Shown: positions 18,513 through 26,081 of the stretch, one piece after another
Layout: the number at the start of each line of letters is the position of its first letter
Numbering within the stretch: position 1 is the stretch's first letter
Assembly: GCA_965221725.1 (NCBI GenBank)
Contig: OZ244909.1
Location: 4,030,001-4,094,000 of the forward strand
Source: HK1 sp965221725
GTDB taxonomy: Bacteria; Pseudomonadota; Gammaproteobacteria; HK1
Direction: 5' to 3'
DNA: 64,000 nucleotides
Position numbers and translations under genes: made by a program
The notes under the pieces: generated by a model
The model's input: the letters and a program-made list of their open reading frames with translations, nothing else
Told to the model about the DNA's origin: nothing
Database searches by the model: none

Positions 18513-19613
18513 TTACTGCGCCTGCCAGGCGTCGAAACGCTCCTTGATGGCGTCACCGTTGTCGGCCCACCAGTCCGGGTTGGCGATGATGCTGCGCTCC
18601 AGCACTTCCGAGCGGTTCGGCATGTGCGGCAGGACTTCCTTGCCGTTGTGGAACCACGGCTCGCCGGCCGCGATGATGTCGAACGAGGAGTTCCGCATCG
18701 GGCCGTAGTTGATGAACTTGGCCTGAGCCGCAAGCTGCTCCGGGGCGCTCGCGAATGCGGCGAACTCGAACGCGAGTTCCTTGTTGGGGGCGCCCTTCAG
18801 CACCACGATCCATTCCTCTTCGAGCACCTGGCCGTCCCACACCGACACGAAAGTGGCGTCTTCGCTCAGGTTCGCGGCCCCGACGCGGCCGTTGTAGGCA
18901 AGCGCCATCGAAGCTTCACCCGACTTCACCAGTTCAAGGGGCTTCGAGCCTGCCGACCAGGACACCGAGTGGTCCTTGATCTTGTCGAGCATCGCGAACG
19001 CCCGGTCAATCCCCGCGTCGGTGTCCATCACGTCGTAGACATCGCTCGGGGCCACGCCGTCGGCCACCAGCGCCATCTCGATCAGGGCGTTCGGCCAGGT
19101 GTGGATGCCGCGCTTGCCGGGAAAGTCGGCGACGTTGAAGAAGTCGGCGATCGATGACGGCGGGGTCTTGCCCTCCCACGCCGGCGCGTCGTAGAACATC
19201 TGATACGACCACCAGATCATCGGCGCCACGCACTTGTTCGGGAGCGGAACCATCAGGTCCTCTTCGAGCGACATTCCGTCCGCGGTCATGACGCGATACT
19301 CGTCCGGGATCTCGTAGAACAGGCCCTCGTCGCAGCCGACCCGCGCCTCGTGGGCCAGGACGTCCACGATGTCCCAGATCACATTGCCGGACTCGACCTG
19401 CGTACGGACCTCACCGAGCCCGCCGTTGTAGTTCTCCCAGTGGATCTTCTTGCCGGTCTTCTGCTCCCAGGGCTCTCCGTAGGCCTTCTGCTGCGACGCG
19501 GTGTACGCACCGCCCCAGGACACGACGGTCAGATCGGCGGCCCCGGCCGGGCCTGCCGCCAGTGCCGTCGCGCCCGCGACCGCGAGCGCCCGAGCTATGG
19601 TCTTGTGCTGCAT
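18513..19613 (-). CDS. polyamine-type ABC transporter substrate-binding protein (PotD type)
   Basis: Periplasmic receptor of 366 residues with a Sec-type signal (about residues 1-25, cut near AGA-ADL). The mature protein begins DLTVVSWGGAYTASQQKAYG, the standard opening of the PotD/spermidine-preferential branch, and contains ENYNGGLGEVRTQVESGNV and WDIVDVLAHEARVGCDEG. It captures a polyamine-like solute for the PotABC-type transporter. It is preceded by the ATPase gene (111-base gap) and followed by a strong hairpin before the permease genes. Confidence 0.87.
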   Translation of the reverse strand: MQHKTIARALAVAGATALAAGPAGAADLTVVSWGGAYTASQQKAYGEPWEQKTGKKIHWENYNGGLGEVRTQVESGNVIWDIVDVLAHEARVGCDEGLFYEIPDEYRVMTADGMSLEEDLMVPLPNKCVAPMIWWSYQMFYDAPAWEGKTPPSSIADFFNVADFPGKRGIHTWPNALIEMALVADGVAPSDVYDVMDTDAGIDRAFAMLDKIKDHSVSWSAGSKPLELVKSGEASMALAYNGRVGAANLSEDATFVSVWDGQVLEEEWIVVLKGAPNKELAFEFAAFASAPEQLAAQAKFINYGPMRNSSFDIIAAGEPWFHNGKEVLPHMPNRSEVLERSIIANPDWWADNGDAIKERFDAWQAQ

Positions 19614-19724
19614 GGTTGTCTCCTTACTTGGTGTGCCAGAGTCTTTGCTGCTGGTTCTGCCTGGTCCTGCTTGGTCTTGTGCGGCGCGTCCGGTCGAGAT
19701 CGGCTCGGCTCCCGCGCTTCGGCC

Positions 19725-20873
19725 CTATTTGGAAATACAGTCCAGAGCGCGGCAGTCCTCCGTCAACCAGGCGATCGTTGCCGCCTCCCCTACCTTCAAC
19801 GGTCGGTGCGCGTGGGTGTTCGGCACCTTGACGATGAAGTCGTCGTGTCCGGCGACCGTCAGACGGGTTCTGATGTGGTCGCCGAGATAGATCAGTTCCT
19901 CCACCCTGCCTTCGAGCGTGTTCAGTCCGTCGGTGCTCGCGGGGTTGATCTCCGCCCGTTCAGGCCTGAGCGAGAGCGTGGTGCGCGTGTTTGCACCCTC
20001 CACGTTGACCGCGAGCGCGGAGACTTCCCCGCCGCCGCCGTCGACGGCCACGCGGCACTCGCCGTTGCGGACCTCGGTCACGGCACCGTGCAGGGTGTTG
20101 TTCTCGCCGATGAAATGAGCCACGAAGCTGTTCCGCGGCCGTTCGTAGAGTTCGTCGGGGGTGGAGAGCTGCTGGATGATGCCGTCGTCGAACACCGCGA
20201 TGCGATCCGACATGGTCAGCGCCTCGCTCTGGTCGTGGGTCACGTAAACCACGGTTACCCCCAGGTTCTCGTGTATGTGCTTGATCTCGTACTGCATCTG
20301 CTCGCGAAGCTGCTTGTCCAGAGCGCCCAGAGGCTCGTCCATGAGAACCAGCGCGGGCTCGAAGACCAGGGCGCGGGCGACGGCGACCCGCTGCTGTTGC
20401 CCCCCCGAGAGCTGGGCCGGCCGGCGCCCGCCGAAGCCCGGCAGCTCGACCATCTCCAGCGCCTTCGCCACCCGCCGGCGCGCTTCGTCGCGCGACATGC
20501 GGCGCACCTCCAGAGGGAAGGCGAGGTTCTCCTCCACCGTCATGTGCGGGAACAGGGCGTAGTTCTGGAATACCATCCCGATGCCGCGCTTGTGCGGGGG
20601 GACCTTGTTGATGGGACGGGTGTCGAGGAAAATTTCCCCGTGGGTGGCCGGCTCGAACCCGGCCAGCATCATCAGGCATGTCGTCTTGCCCGAGCCGGAC
20701 GGCCCGAGCATGGTGAGAAATTCTCCCTTGGCGATATTCAGGTCGAGGCTCTTGACGACCAGCGTCACGCCGTCGTAACTCTTCTGAACGTTGTCGAACC
20801 GGACGTAGGCGACATCCGCGCCCGCGGCGGCATGAGCGTCCGTCGACGGGGCGGGGGCGCCGGAACCGCTCAT
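19725..20873 (-). CDS. polyamine-type ABC transporter ATP-binding protein (PotA type)
   Basis: ATPase of 382 residues. It has Walker A GPSGSGKTTCLMM (about residues 58-70), Q-loop MVFQNYALFPHMTV, signature LSGGQQQRVAVARAL, Walker B LVLMDEPLGALD and switch His VTHDQSEALTMSD. A C-terminal TOBE domain follows (about residues 290-375). It begins with a short Ala/Ser-rich tail before YVRFDNVQKSYDG. It is first in the minus-strand pot-like operon. Confidence 0.9.
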   Translation of the reverse strand: MSGSGAPAPSTDAHAAAGADVAYVRFDNVQKSYDGVTLVVKSLDLNIAKGEFLTMLGPSGSGKTTCLMMLAGFEPATHGEIFLDTRPINKVPPHKRGIGMVFQNYALFPHMTVEENLAFPLEVRRMSRDEARRRVAKALEMVELPGFGGRRPAQLSGGQQQRVAVARALVFEPALVLMDEPLGALDKQLREQMQYEIKHIHENLGVTVVYVTHDQSEALTMSDRIAVFDDGIIQQLSTPDELYERPRNSFVAHFIGENNTLHGAVTEVRNGECRVAVDGGGGEVSALAVNVEGANTRTTLSLRPERAEINPASTDGLNTLEGRVEELIYLGDHIRTRLTVAGHDDFIVKVPNTHAHRPLKVGEAATIAWLTEDCRALDCISK

Positions 20874-21178
20874 GCGATGCGGCTCACGGAATGCGCATCG
20901 GCGGACGGGAGGTCGGCCATCGGTGGCCGATTCGGCACGACCCCCGAAATCTCCTGCCGGTTCTCCCGGACAGGCTTCCCCCGCCGCACGGCCGCGACAC
21001 CAAGCGCCCTGCTCGCCGTGCCGGTCTGCACCAGAGTGTGCGGCATGCCGACCCCACTGATTGACGAACGCGCATCATCGCGTAGCCAATCTTCGCGATC
21101 AAGACTCCGCGTGCGGTCCGAGGTGGCCCTGCGCGCGCCAGCTCGCTTCCCCGAACGCGACGGCGCGGTAGCTGTCGT
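20874..21178. other. intergenic region, nothing recognised
   Basis: 305 bases between leuA and the potA-like gene, both on the minus strand. I see no coding frame with family features, no tRNA cloverleaf and no convincing terminator. It should hold the leuA 3' end and the pot-operon promoter. Confidence 0.4.
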
Positions 21179-22852
21179 TCATCCGGCGAGCAGCCGGTTC
21201 ACGGCGCCCAGGATTGCGCGCAGCGATGCGTTCGTGATGTTCGGATGCCGTCCCACGCCGAACAGCACGTCTCCCGATTCGCCCACCACCTCCACGTAGG
21301 CCATGGCCGTTGCGTCGGCGCCGTGCCCGAGCGCATGTTCGTGGTAGTTCCTGACGGTGATCCTCACCCCGCACTCCGTCTCCAGCGCGTCCACGAAGGC
21401 GGCGATGGGGCCGTTGCCGCGGCCGACGATGGTGCACTCCTCGCCGTGGCGGCGGATGGCCGCGGTGAGCACCCGGCGCTCCGAGGCGTGGGTGTCCGGC
21501 ACCGACCAGTGCTCGACGAGCTCGTAGGGGCCGTCGTCGCGCAGATACTCCGACTCGAAGAGCCGGCGAATGTCCTCGGAACTGATCTCCCGGCCGCTCT
21601 GGTCGGTGGCATCCTGCACGAGGCGGCTGAACTCGACCTGAAGGTTGCGCGGCAGGTCGATGCCGTGGTCGGCTTTGAGGAGATAGGCGACCCCGCCCTT
21701 TCCGGACTGGCTGTTGACCCGGATGATCGCCTCGTAGTCGCGGCCGACGTCGCGCGGGTCCACCGGCAGGTAGGGGACTTCCCACTGGCCGGAGTTGCTC
21801 CGCTCCATCGCGTTCATGCCCTTCTTGATGGCGTCCTGGTGCGACCCCGAGAACGCGGTGTAGACGAGTTCGCCGGCCCACGGGTGGCGCGGGTGGACCG
21901 GCAACTGGTTGCAGAACTCCGCCACGCCCTTCAGCCGGTCGATGTCGGACAGATCGAGCCCGGGGTCGATGCCCTGGGTGAAGAGGTTCATCGCCAGGTT
22001 GACCACGTCCACGTTGCCGGTGCGCTCGCCGTTGCCGAACAGCGTTCCTTCGACCCGATCCGCCCCCGCCATCACCGCCAGCTCCGCTGCCGCCACCCCG
22101 GTGCCCCGGTCGTTGTGCGGATGCAGGCTGATGATGCAGCGCTCGCGGTCGCGGAAGTTGCGGATGAACCACTCGATCTGATCCGCATAGACGTTGGGGG
22201 TGGCCATCTCCACCGTCGCCGGCAGGTTGATGATGGCCTTCTTCTCCGGCGTCGGCTCCCACACGTCGCACACCGCCTCGCACACCTCGACCGCAAAGTC
22301 GAGCTCGGTGCCGGTAAAGCTCTCCGGCGAGTACTGGTAGACGATTTCGGAGCCGTTCATGGCCTCCGCGAGTTCGCGCACGAGCTTCGCGCCGGTGACC
22401 GCGATGTCGGTGATGCCGCTGCGGTCGAGGCCGAACACCACCCGGCGTTGCAGGGTCGAGGTGGAGTTGTAGAGGTGGAGGATGGCGCGGTGACAGCCCT
22501 CCAGGCTCTCGAAGGTGCGCCGTATCAGCGGCTCGCGGGACTGGGTGAGGACCTGGATGGTCACGTCCTCGGGGATGCGGTCTTCCTCGATGAGCTTGCG
22601 CGCGAAGTCGAAGTCGGTCTTCGAAGCGGCCGGGAAGCCGACCTCGATCTCCTTGAAGCCCATGCCGACGAGGGTCTCGAACATGTGGAGCTTGCGCCGG
22701 CCGTCCATCGGGTCGACGAGCGCCTGGTTGCCGTCGCGCAGGTCGACGCTGCACCACACCGGGGCGCGGGTGATGGTGCGGGTCGGCCACTGCCGGTCCG
22801 GCAGGTCGATCGGCGGGAACCGCTGGTACTTCTCGATCGGCATCCGGTTCAT
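21179..22852 (-). CDS. leuA: 2-isopropylmalate synthase
   Basis: First committed enzyme of leucine synthesis: condenses acetyl-CoA with 2-oxoisovalerate. 557 residues, the length of the LeuA type 2 branch. It has the catalytic start APVWCSVDLRDGNQAL (about residues 30-45), the metal site SLHPHNDRGT, and a C-terminal LeuA dimer/regulatory domain from about residue 430, where leucine feedback is expected. The ATG at 22852 (MNRMPIEKYQRF) matches the normal family start; longer upstream frames are not conserved-looking. No clear Shine-Dalgarno is visible, and a 13-base C-tract (minus strand) begins 16 bases upstream. Confidence 0.93.
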   Translation of the reverse strand: MNRMPIEKYQRFPPIDLPDRQWPTRTITRAPVWCSVDLRDGNQALVDPMDGRRKLHMFETLVGMGFKEIEVGFPAASKTDFDFARKLIEEDRIPEDVTIQVLTQSREPLIRRTFESLEGCHRAILHLYNSTSTLQRRVVFGLDRSGITDIAVTGAKLVRELAEAMNGSEIVYQYSPESFTGTELDFAVEVCEAVCDVWEPTPEKKAIINLPATVEMATPNVYADQIEWFIRNFRDRERCIISLHPHNDRGTGVAAAELAVMAGADRVEGTLFGNGERTGNVDVVNLAMNLFTQGIDPGLDLSDIDRLKGVAEFCNQLPVHPRHPWAGELVYTAFSGSHQDAIKKGMNAMERSNSGQWEVPYLPVDPRDVGRDYEAIIRVNSQSGKGGVAYLLKADHGIDLPRNLQVEFSRLVQDATDQSGREISSEDIRRLFESEYLRDDGPYELVEHWSVPDTHASERRVLTAAIRRHGEECTIVGRGNGPIAAFVDALETECGVRITVRNYHEHALGHGADATAMAYVEVVGESGDVLFGVGRHPNITNASLRAILGAVNRLLAG

Positions 22853-22868
22853 GGTGGATTTCTCGCGT

Positions 22869-22881
22869 GGGGGGGGGGGGG
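22869..22881. repeat. 13-base G homopolymer in the leuA leader
   Basis: An uninterrupted run of 13 G on the plus strand (C on the leuA sense strand), ending 16 bases before the leuA ATG. Such tracts are prone to slippage and, in a 5' leader, could change promoter or ribosome-site spacing. An assembly error is also possible. Confidence 0.8.
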
Positions 22882-23084
22882 CGGGTTCCAGTGTAAACGA
22901 CGGGGTTTCGACCGGCACGCCACGCCGCCGCCTGAAACGATCCGGCGCCGCGTTGGGGGTGCGCTCGAGGGGGGAGCGAGCGCGCGGAGACAGGCCAGTT
23001 TCGAAGTTGTAGACTGGCCCGGCAGGGGGTACTGCGCGAGGAAGTTCCGGCCCGTTCTCCAGACCATCGTTCCCGGGAGGTTCA

Positions 23085-23309
23085 ATGTTCGAGTACGACC
23101 AGGAAATCGTCGAAGTTCTACTCAACGACAACAAGCAGTTCCAGGCTCTGTACGAAGAGCACGACACACTCAAGAAGAAGGTCCGTGACGCCGAACTCGG
23201 GGTATTGCCGCTCGATGACCTGAGTCTCGGCACGATGAAGAAGGAAAAACTTCTCGCCAAGGACAGGATGGCGGCGATGATCGAGCAGTACCGGCGCGAG
23301 CACGCCTGA
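23085..23309 (+). CDS. YdcH/DUF465 family small protein
   Basis: 74 residues, highly charged and helical, with the family pattern: FQALYEEHDTLKKKVRDAE, a central break, then LKKEKL-like TMKKEKLLAKDRMAAMIEQY. DUF465 proteins form short antiparallel coiled coils; their role is not established. A good GGGAGG lies 7-8 bases before the ATG. It is followed by the alanyl-tRNA editing gene 43 bases later and is divergent from leuA. Confidence 0.88.
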   Translation: MFEYDQEIVEVLLNDNKQFQALYEEHDTLKKKVRDAELGVLPLDDLSLGTMKKEKLLAKDRMAAMIEQYRREHA

Positions 23310-23352
23310 TTCGTCGGGCGGCTTCTCCCGCGCCGGACATGGAGCGACTCCG

Positions 23353-24144
23353 ATGACCGAACAAGGCCCCGCCGCCGGGGAAGTGTCCCCGGCCACTGGT
23401 GAAGCGCCCTTGACCACCGGCGAAATGCCCCCGACCGCCGGTGAAGTGTTCAGACAGGACGCATACGCGAAATCCTGCCGGGCCCGCATCACCGTGGTGG
23501 ACGAAACGGGGCTGCGTCTCGACCGCACCGTCTTCTATCCGCTCGGCGGCGGCCAGCCGGGAGACACCGGCGAGCTGGTCCTCGACGACGGCAGCGCCCT
23601 GCGCATCGTCGACACCCGCAAGGGCGAAGCCCCGGGCGAGATCGTGCACATCCCGGAGACTCCGGCCGATCCGGGCCTGGCGGGGCACGCGGTCACCGCC
23701 CGCATCGACTGGGAGCGGCGGCATCGGCTGATGCGGATGCACACCTGCCTGCACCTGCTGTGTTCGCTGATTCCGGCGCCGGTCACCGGAGGATCCATCC
23801 GTGACGGCAGCGGCCGGCTCGACTTCGACCTGCCCGAGAGCACGCTGGACAAGGTGGACCTCACCGACCGACTCAACCGGCTGGTCGCCGGGAATCACCC
23901 CGTGGCCTCGCGCTGGATCAGCGAAGAGGAGCTCGATGCGAACCCGTCTCTGGTGCGCACGATGTCGGTGGCGCCGCCGCGGGGGCAGGGGCGGGTGCGC
24001 GTGCTCGAAATCGAGGGAGTGGACCTGCAGCCGTGCGGCGGCACCCATGTGGCTTCGGTCGGCGAGATTGGACGGGTGCGGGTGACGAAGATCGAGAAGA
24101 AGGGGCGGCAGAACCGCCGGGTCACCGTCGCCTTCGACGGCTGA
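23353..24144 (+). CDS. alanyl-tRNA editing protein (AlaX type)
   Basis: Trans-editing hydrolase that removes Ser or Gly mischarged on tRNA-Ala. 263 residues. The zinc site is present: HTCLHLL (about residues 134-140, HxxxH) and CGGTH (about residues 228-232, CxxxH). FYPLGGGQPGDTG is the family's N-terminal glycine-rich motif. It lacks the AlaRS catalytic domain, so it is a free-standing editor. The first 32 residues are an unusual repetitive leader of GE-P-TxGE units (GEVSPATGEAPLTTGE) before the fold begins at VFRQDAYAKSC; an internal start might exclude it. GGAG precedes the ATG. Confidence 0.88.
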   Translation: MTEQGPAAGEVSPATGEAPLTTGEMPPTAGEVFRQDAYAKSCRARITVVDETGLRLDRTVFYPLGGGQPGDTGELVLDDGSALRIVDTRKGEAPGEIVHIPETPADPGLAGHAVTARIDWERRHRLMRMHTCLHLLCSLIPAPVTGGSIRDGSGRLDFDLPESTLDKVDLTDRLNRLVAGNHPVASRWISEEELDANPSLVRTMSVAPPRGQGRVRVLEIEGVDLQPCGGTHVASVGEIGRVRVTKIEKKGRQNRRVTVAFDG

Positions 24145-24167
24145 GCGACGGCCGCGACGCCTCCGAA

Positions 24168-24890
24168 TCAATCTCCGAGCAGCAGGTCCTTCGCGGCGTT
24201 GAGCTTTGCCGCGAGGTAGTCCGAGCCGCCCCGGTCCGGGTGGAGGCGCTGCATCAGGCGGCGGTGCGCCTGGATGATCTCCTCGCGCGCCGCATCCGGG
24301 TCGACCCCCAGCACCGCGCGCGCCTCCTCCTTGCTCATCGCGTTCGACTGTGGGTGCCCGGGGGGCGGCCGGTGGTGCGCGCGCCAGTCTTCGTGCACGC
24401 GGTCGAGGTACACCTCCAGCACCGCCATGGATTGCCGGTCCGACCGGCACTCCTCAAGCAGATCGAGCAGCTCCGGGAGACCGAGCCCGCGCAGGGTGCG
24501 TCCCTCGAACCGTCCGCGCAGTACGGTGCCGTCCATCTCACCGGTGTCGTGGTCGAGCCGCACGCCGAGGTATTCGGTTTCGACCTCGGAGGTCTGGCCC
24601 GGCGTGGGGCCGGGCGAGGCCCCGGCCTTCATGCGCCGGGTGAACCCCCGGATGGTGCTGAAGGTCTGGTACAGGCCGAACGCGCGGTACGCCAGGGGAA
24701 CGAGCGCCGCGAGCCCCGCGAACAGCGGGTGCAGCCGGCCGGTGATCAGCGCGAAGAACAGAAGAATCCCGCCTCCGATCAGCAAGGCCCGGTTGCGAAA
24801 CCGGCGCTGCTTCGCCTTCGGAACGCGCTTGTACCAACTGAACAGGAACAGCACCGCGACCAGCGCGACGAGGAGCAGGATGGGGTGCAC
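24168..24890 (-). CDS. membrane-anchored DnaJ-domain protein
   Basis: 240 residues. Two N-terminal hydrophobic segments (ILLLVALVAVLFLFSWY and ALLIGGGILLFFALITG) anchor it in the inner membrane. The C-terminal J domain (about residues 180-240) starts EEARAVLGVDPDAAREEIIQ and has the HPD tripeptide in RLMQRLHPDRGGSDYLAAKL, so it should stimulate a DnaK ATPase at the membrane. The layout, TM segments then a terminal J domain, resembles TIM14/DjlC-like proteins. It lies 6 bases downstream of the VWA-protein gene, probably in one operon. Confidence 0.85.
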   Translation of the reverse strand: MHPILLLVALVAVLFLFSWYKRVPKAKQRRFRNRALLIGGGILLFFALITGRLHPLFAGLAALVPLAYRAFGLYQTFSTIRGFTRRMKAGASPGPTPGQTSEVETEYLGVRLDHDTGEMDGTVLRGRFEGRTLRGLGLPELLDLLEECRSDRQSMAVLEVYLDRVHEDWRAHHRPPPGHPQSNAMSKEEARAVLGVDPDAAREEIIQAHRRLMQRLHPDRGGSDYLAAKLNAAKDLLLGD

Positions 24891-24896
24891 GGCCGG

Positions 24897-25613
24897 CTAC
24901 TTTCCCCGGCCGAATGAGTGAGCGAGCAACTTGATCGAGCCCCCCTCGCGCCGGCCGAGATCCTCCAGCGACTCACGCCCCCCCGCCGCGTAGACGGCGA
25001 CTGCGCGCAGCAGGTCGCGCAGCTCGGCCGCGCTCGACGCGTCGAAGCGGCAGCAAGCCCCCCGGGTGAGGGTCGCGACTTCGCGGAATGCCTGCCCGGC
25101 CACGGGGTCGTGGCCTTCGTGGAACATGAACACCGGAACGCTGAGCAGTCGCAGCGGGCCGGCCGCCGCACAGAGCCGATCGACATCCTCTTCCATGCAG
25201 TCGCCGACGAAGACCACGGCATCGATCCGTGCGCGTTCGGCCTCGGCCCTTGCGTGGCGCAGGACCCGCTCGATTTGGGTCATCCCCGCCGCACAGCGCA
25301 CCGCGCTCATGTGACGCAGCAACGCTTCGGAGTGCGTGAGCCAGGGCGTCGCCGCGAAGCCGCGGAAGCCGCAGTAGTGGCAGAGCTGCACCGCGAGGCT
25401 GCCGACCCGGGCCGCCTCGGTGAACATCTCGCTCTGGATGGCGCAGGCGCGGTCCCAGGTCGGTTCGCGGCTGGCGGTAGCGTCCATCGCGAAGAGCAGG
25501 CGCCCCGGCGCCGTGGTGTGTTTCGCCGGGGTGATTGCCGCCACGTTGCGCAGGAAGGCGTCGACCTCGGCCGATGTCGACCGCGCAGGCAGCTTGTTGC
25601 GATCTCCGGTCAT
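24897..25613 (-). CDS. VWA-domain-like protein
   Basis: 238 residues with a von Willebrand A-like Rossmann fold. The N-terminal strand GRLLFAMDATASREPTWDRA carries an incomplete metal-site motif (DATAS in place of DxSxS). DAVVFVGDCMEEDVDRLC and VPVFMFHEGHD are later strands. The ATG at 25613 (MTGDRNKLP) is preferred; another ATG lies at 25646. No membrane segment. It is transcribed with the membrane DnaJ gene, so the pair may act together, but no function is established. Confidence 0.75.
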   Translation of the reverse strand: MTGDRNKLPARSTSAEVDAFLRNVAAITPAKHTTAPGRLLFAMDATASREPTWDRACAIQSEMFTEAARVGSLAVQLCHYCGFRGFAATPWLTHSEALLRHMSAVRCAAGMTQIERVLRHARAEAERARIDAVVFVGDCMEEDVDRLCAAAGPLRLLSVPVFMFHEGHDPVAGQAFREVATLTRGACCRFDASSAAELRDLLRAVAVYAAGGRESLEDLGRREGGSIKLLAHSFGRGK

Positions 25614-26081
25614 CCTGGCGGGCGCTCCCGGTCGGCGCACGATCATAGCATCCGCATCTGCCGCGCCCGGGCGGCAGGCTGGCGCCCGGGCGTCGCGAAC
25701 ACCCTGGCCGCCGGCGGGGTCGGCCGTCGGTGTCGACATCCCCGGCCGGCGGTGTCGATATCCCGGGGTCATCCCACGCTGAATTTTCTTGACCGCGAAT
25801 CGCCCCCTCAACCGGGAAATCGGGAAAACGAATCGCCTTTCGGGCCCGAAAGAAACCATTTCGGGGCTCGAATGGCCATCGCTGACGGTCAACCGGGCCG
25901 AGACCAGCCACCTCGATAACTGATCCGGCTGCCAAACGACACGTTCACCGTAGCGTGGGAAAGTCCTGGTCGATATCCCAGGGTCGATATCCCAGGGTCG
26001 ATGTGGGCAGCGCGTCGATGCGTCTACAATCCCGGCGTTGCGGTGCGCCTGCCCGTCTCGCTGCCGCCGGTGGAGGAATCC
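25614..26081. promoter_or_regulatory. divergent region between VWA gene and maeB with a repeated GTCGATATCCC motif
   Basis: 468 bases between divergent genes. GTCGATATCCCAGG occurs twice in tandem at 25969-25982 and 25983-25996, followed by a partial third GTCGATGTGGG at 25997. Related copies lie at 25732 (GTCGACATCCCC) and 25754 (GTCGATATCCCGGGG). They are candidate regulator sites for maeB or the VWA gene. The stretch around 25780-25860 is AT-richer than its surroundings. Confidence 0.5.
25969..26007. repeat. 14-bp tandem repeat GTCGATATCCCAGG upstream of maeB
   Basis: Two perfect 14-bp units and a third diverging unit, ending 74 bases before the maeB start. Each unit has the 6-base palindrome GATATC at its core. 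The position is suitable for an operator array. Confidence 0.75.

Noticed and set aside
21099..22790. Frame overlapping leuA in another register
   Set aside because: Arg/Pro/His-rich translation typical of an out-of-frame shadow; leuA has all catalytic motifs.
25700..26010. CRISPR-like array at the GTCGATATCCC repeats
   Set aside because: Units are too short, two are directly adjacent without spacers, and no cas gene is present.
26001..26081. Upstream extension of MaeB
   Set aside because: The extra residues (WAARRCVYNPGVAV) have no family counterpart, and the ATG at 26082 has a perfect GGAGGA in front.
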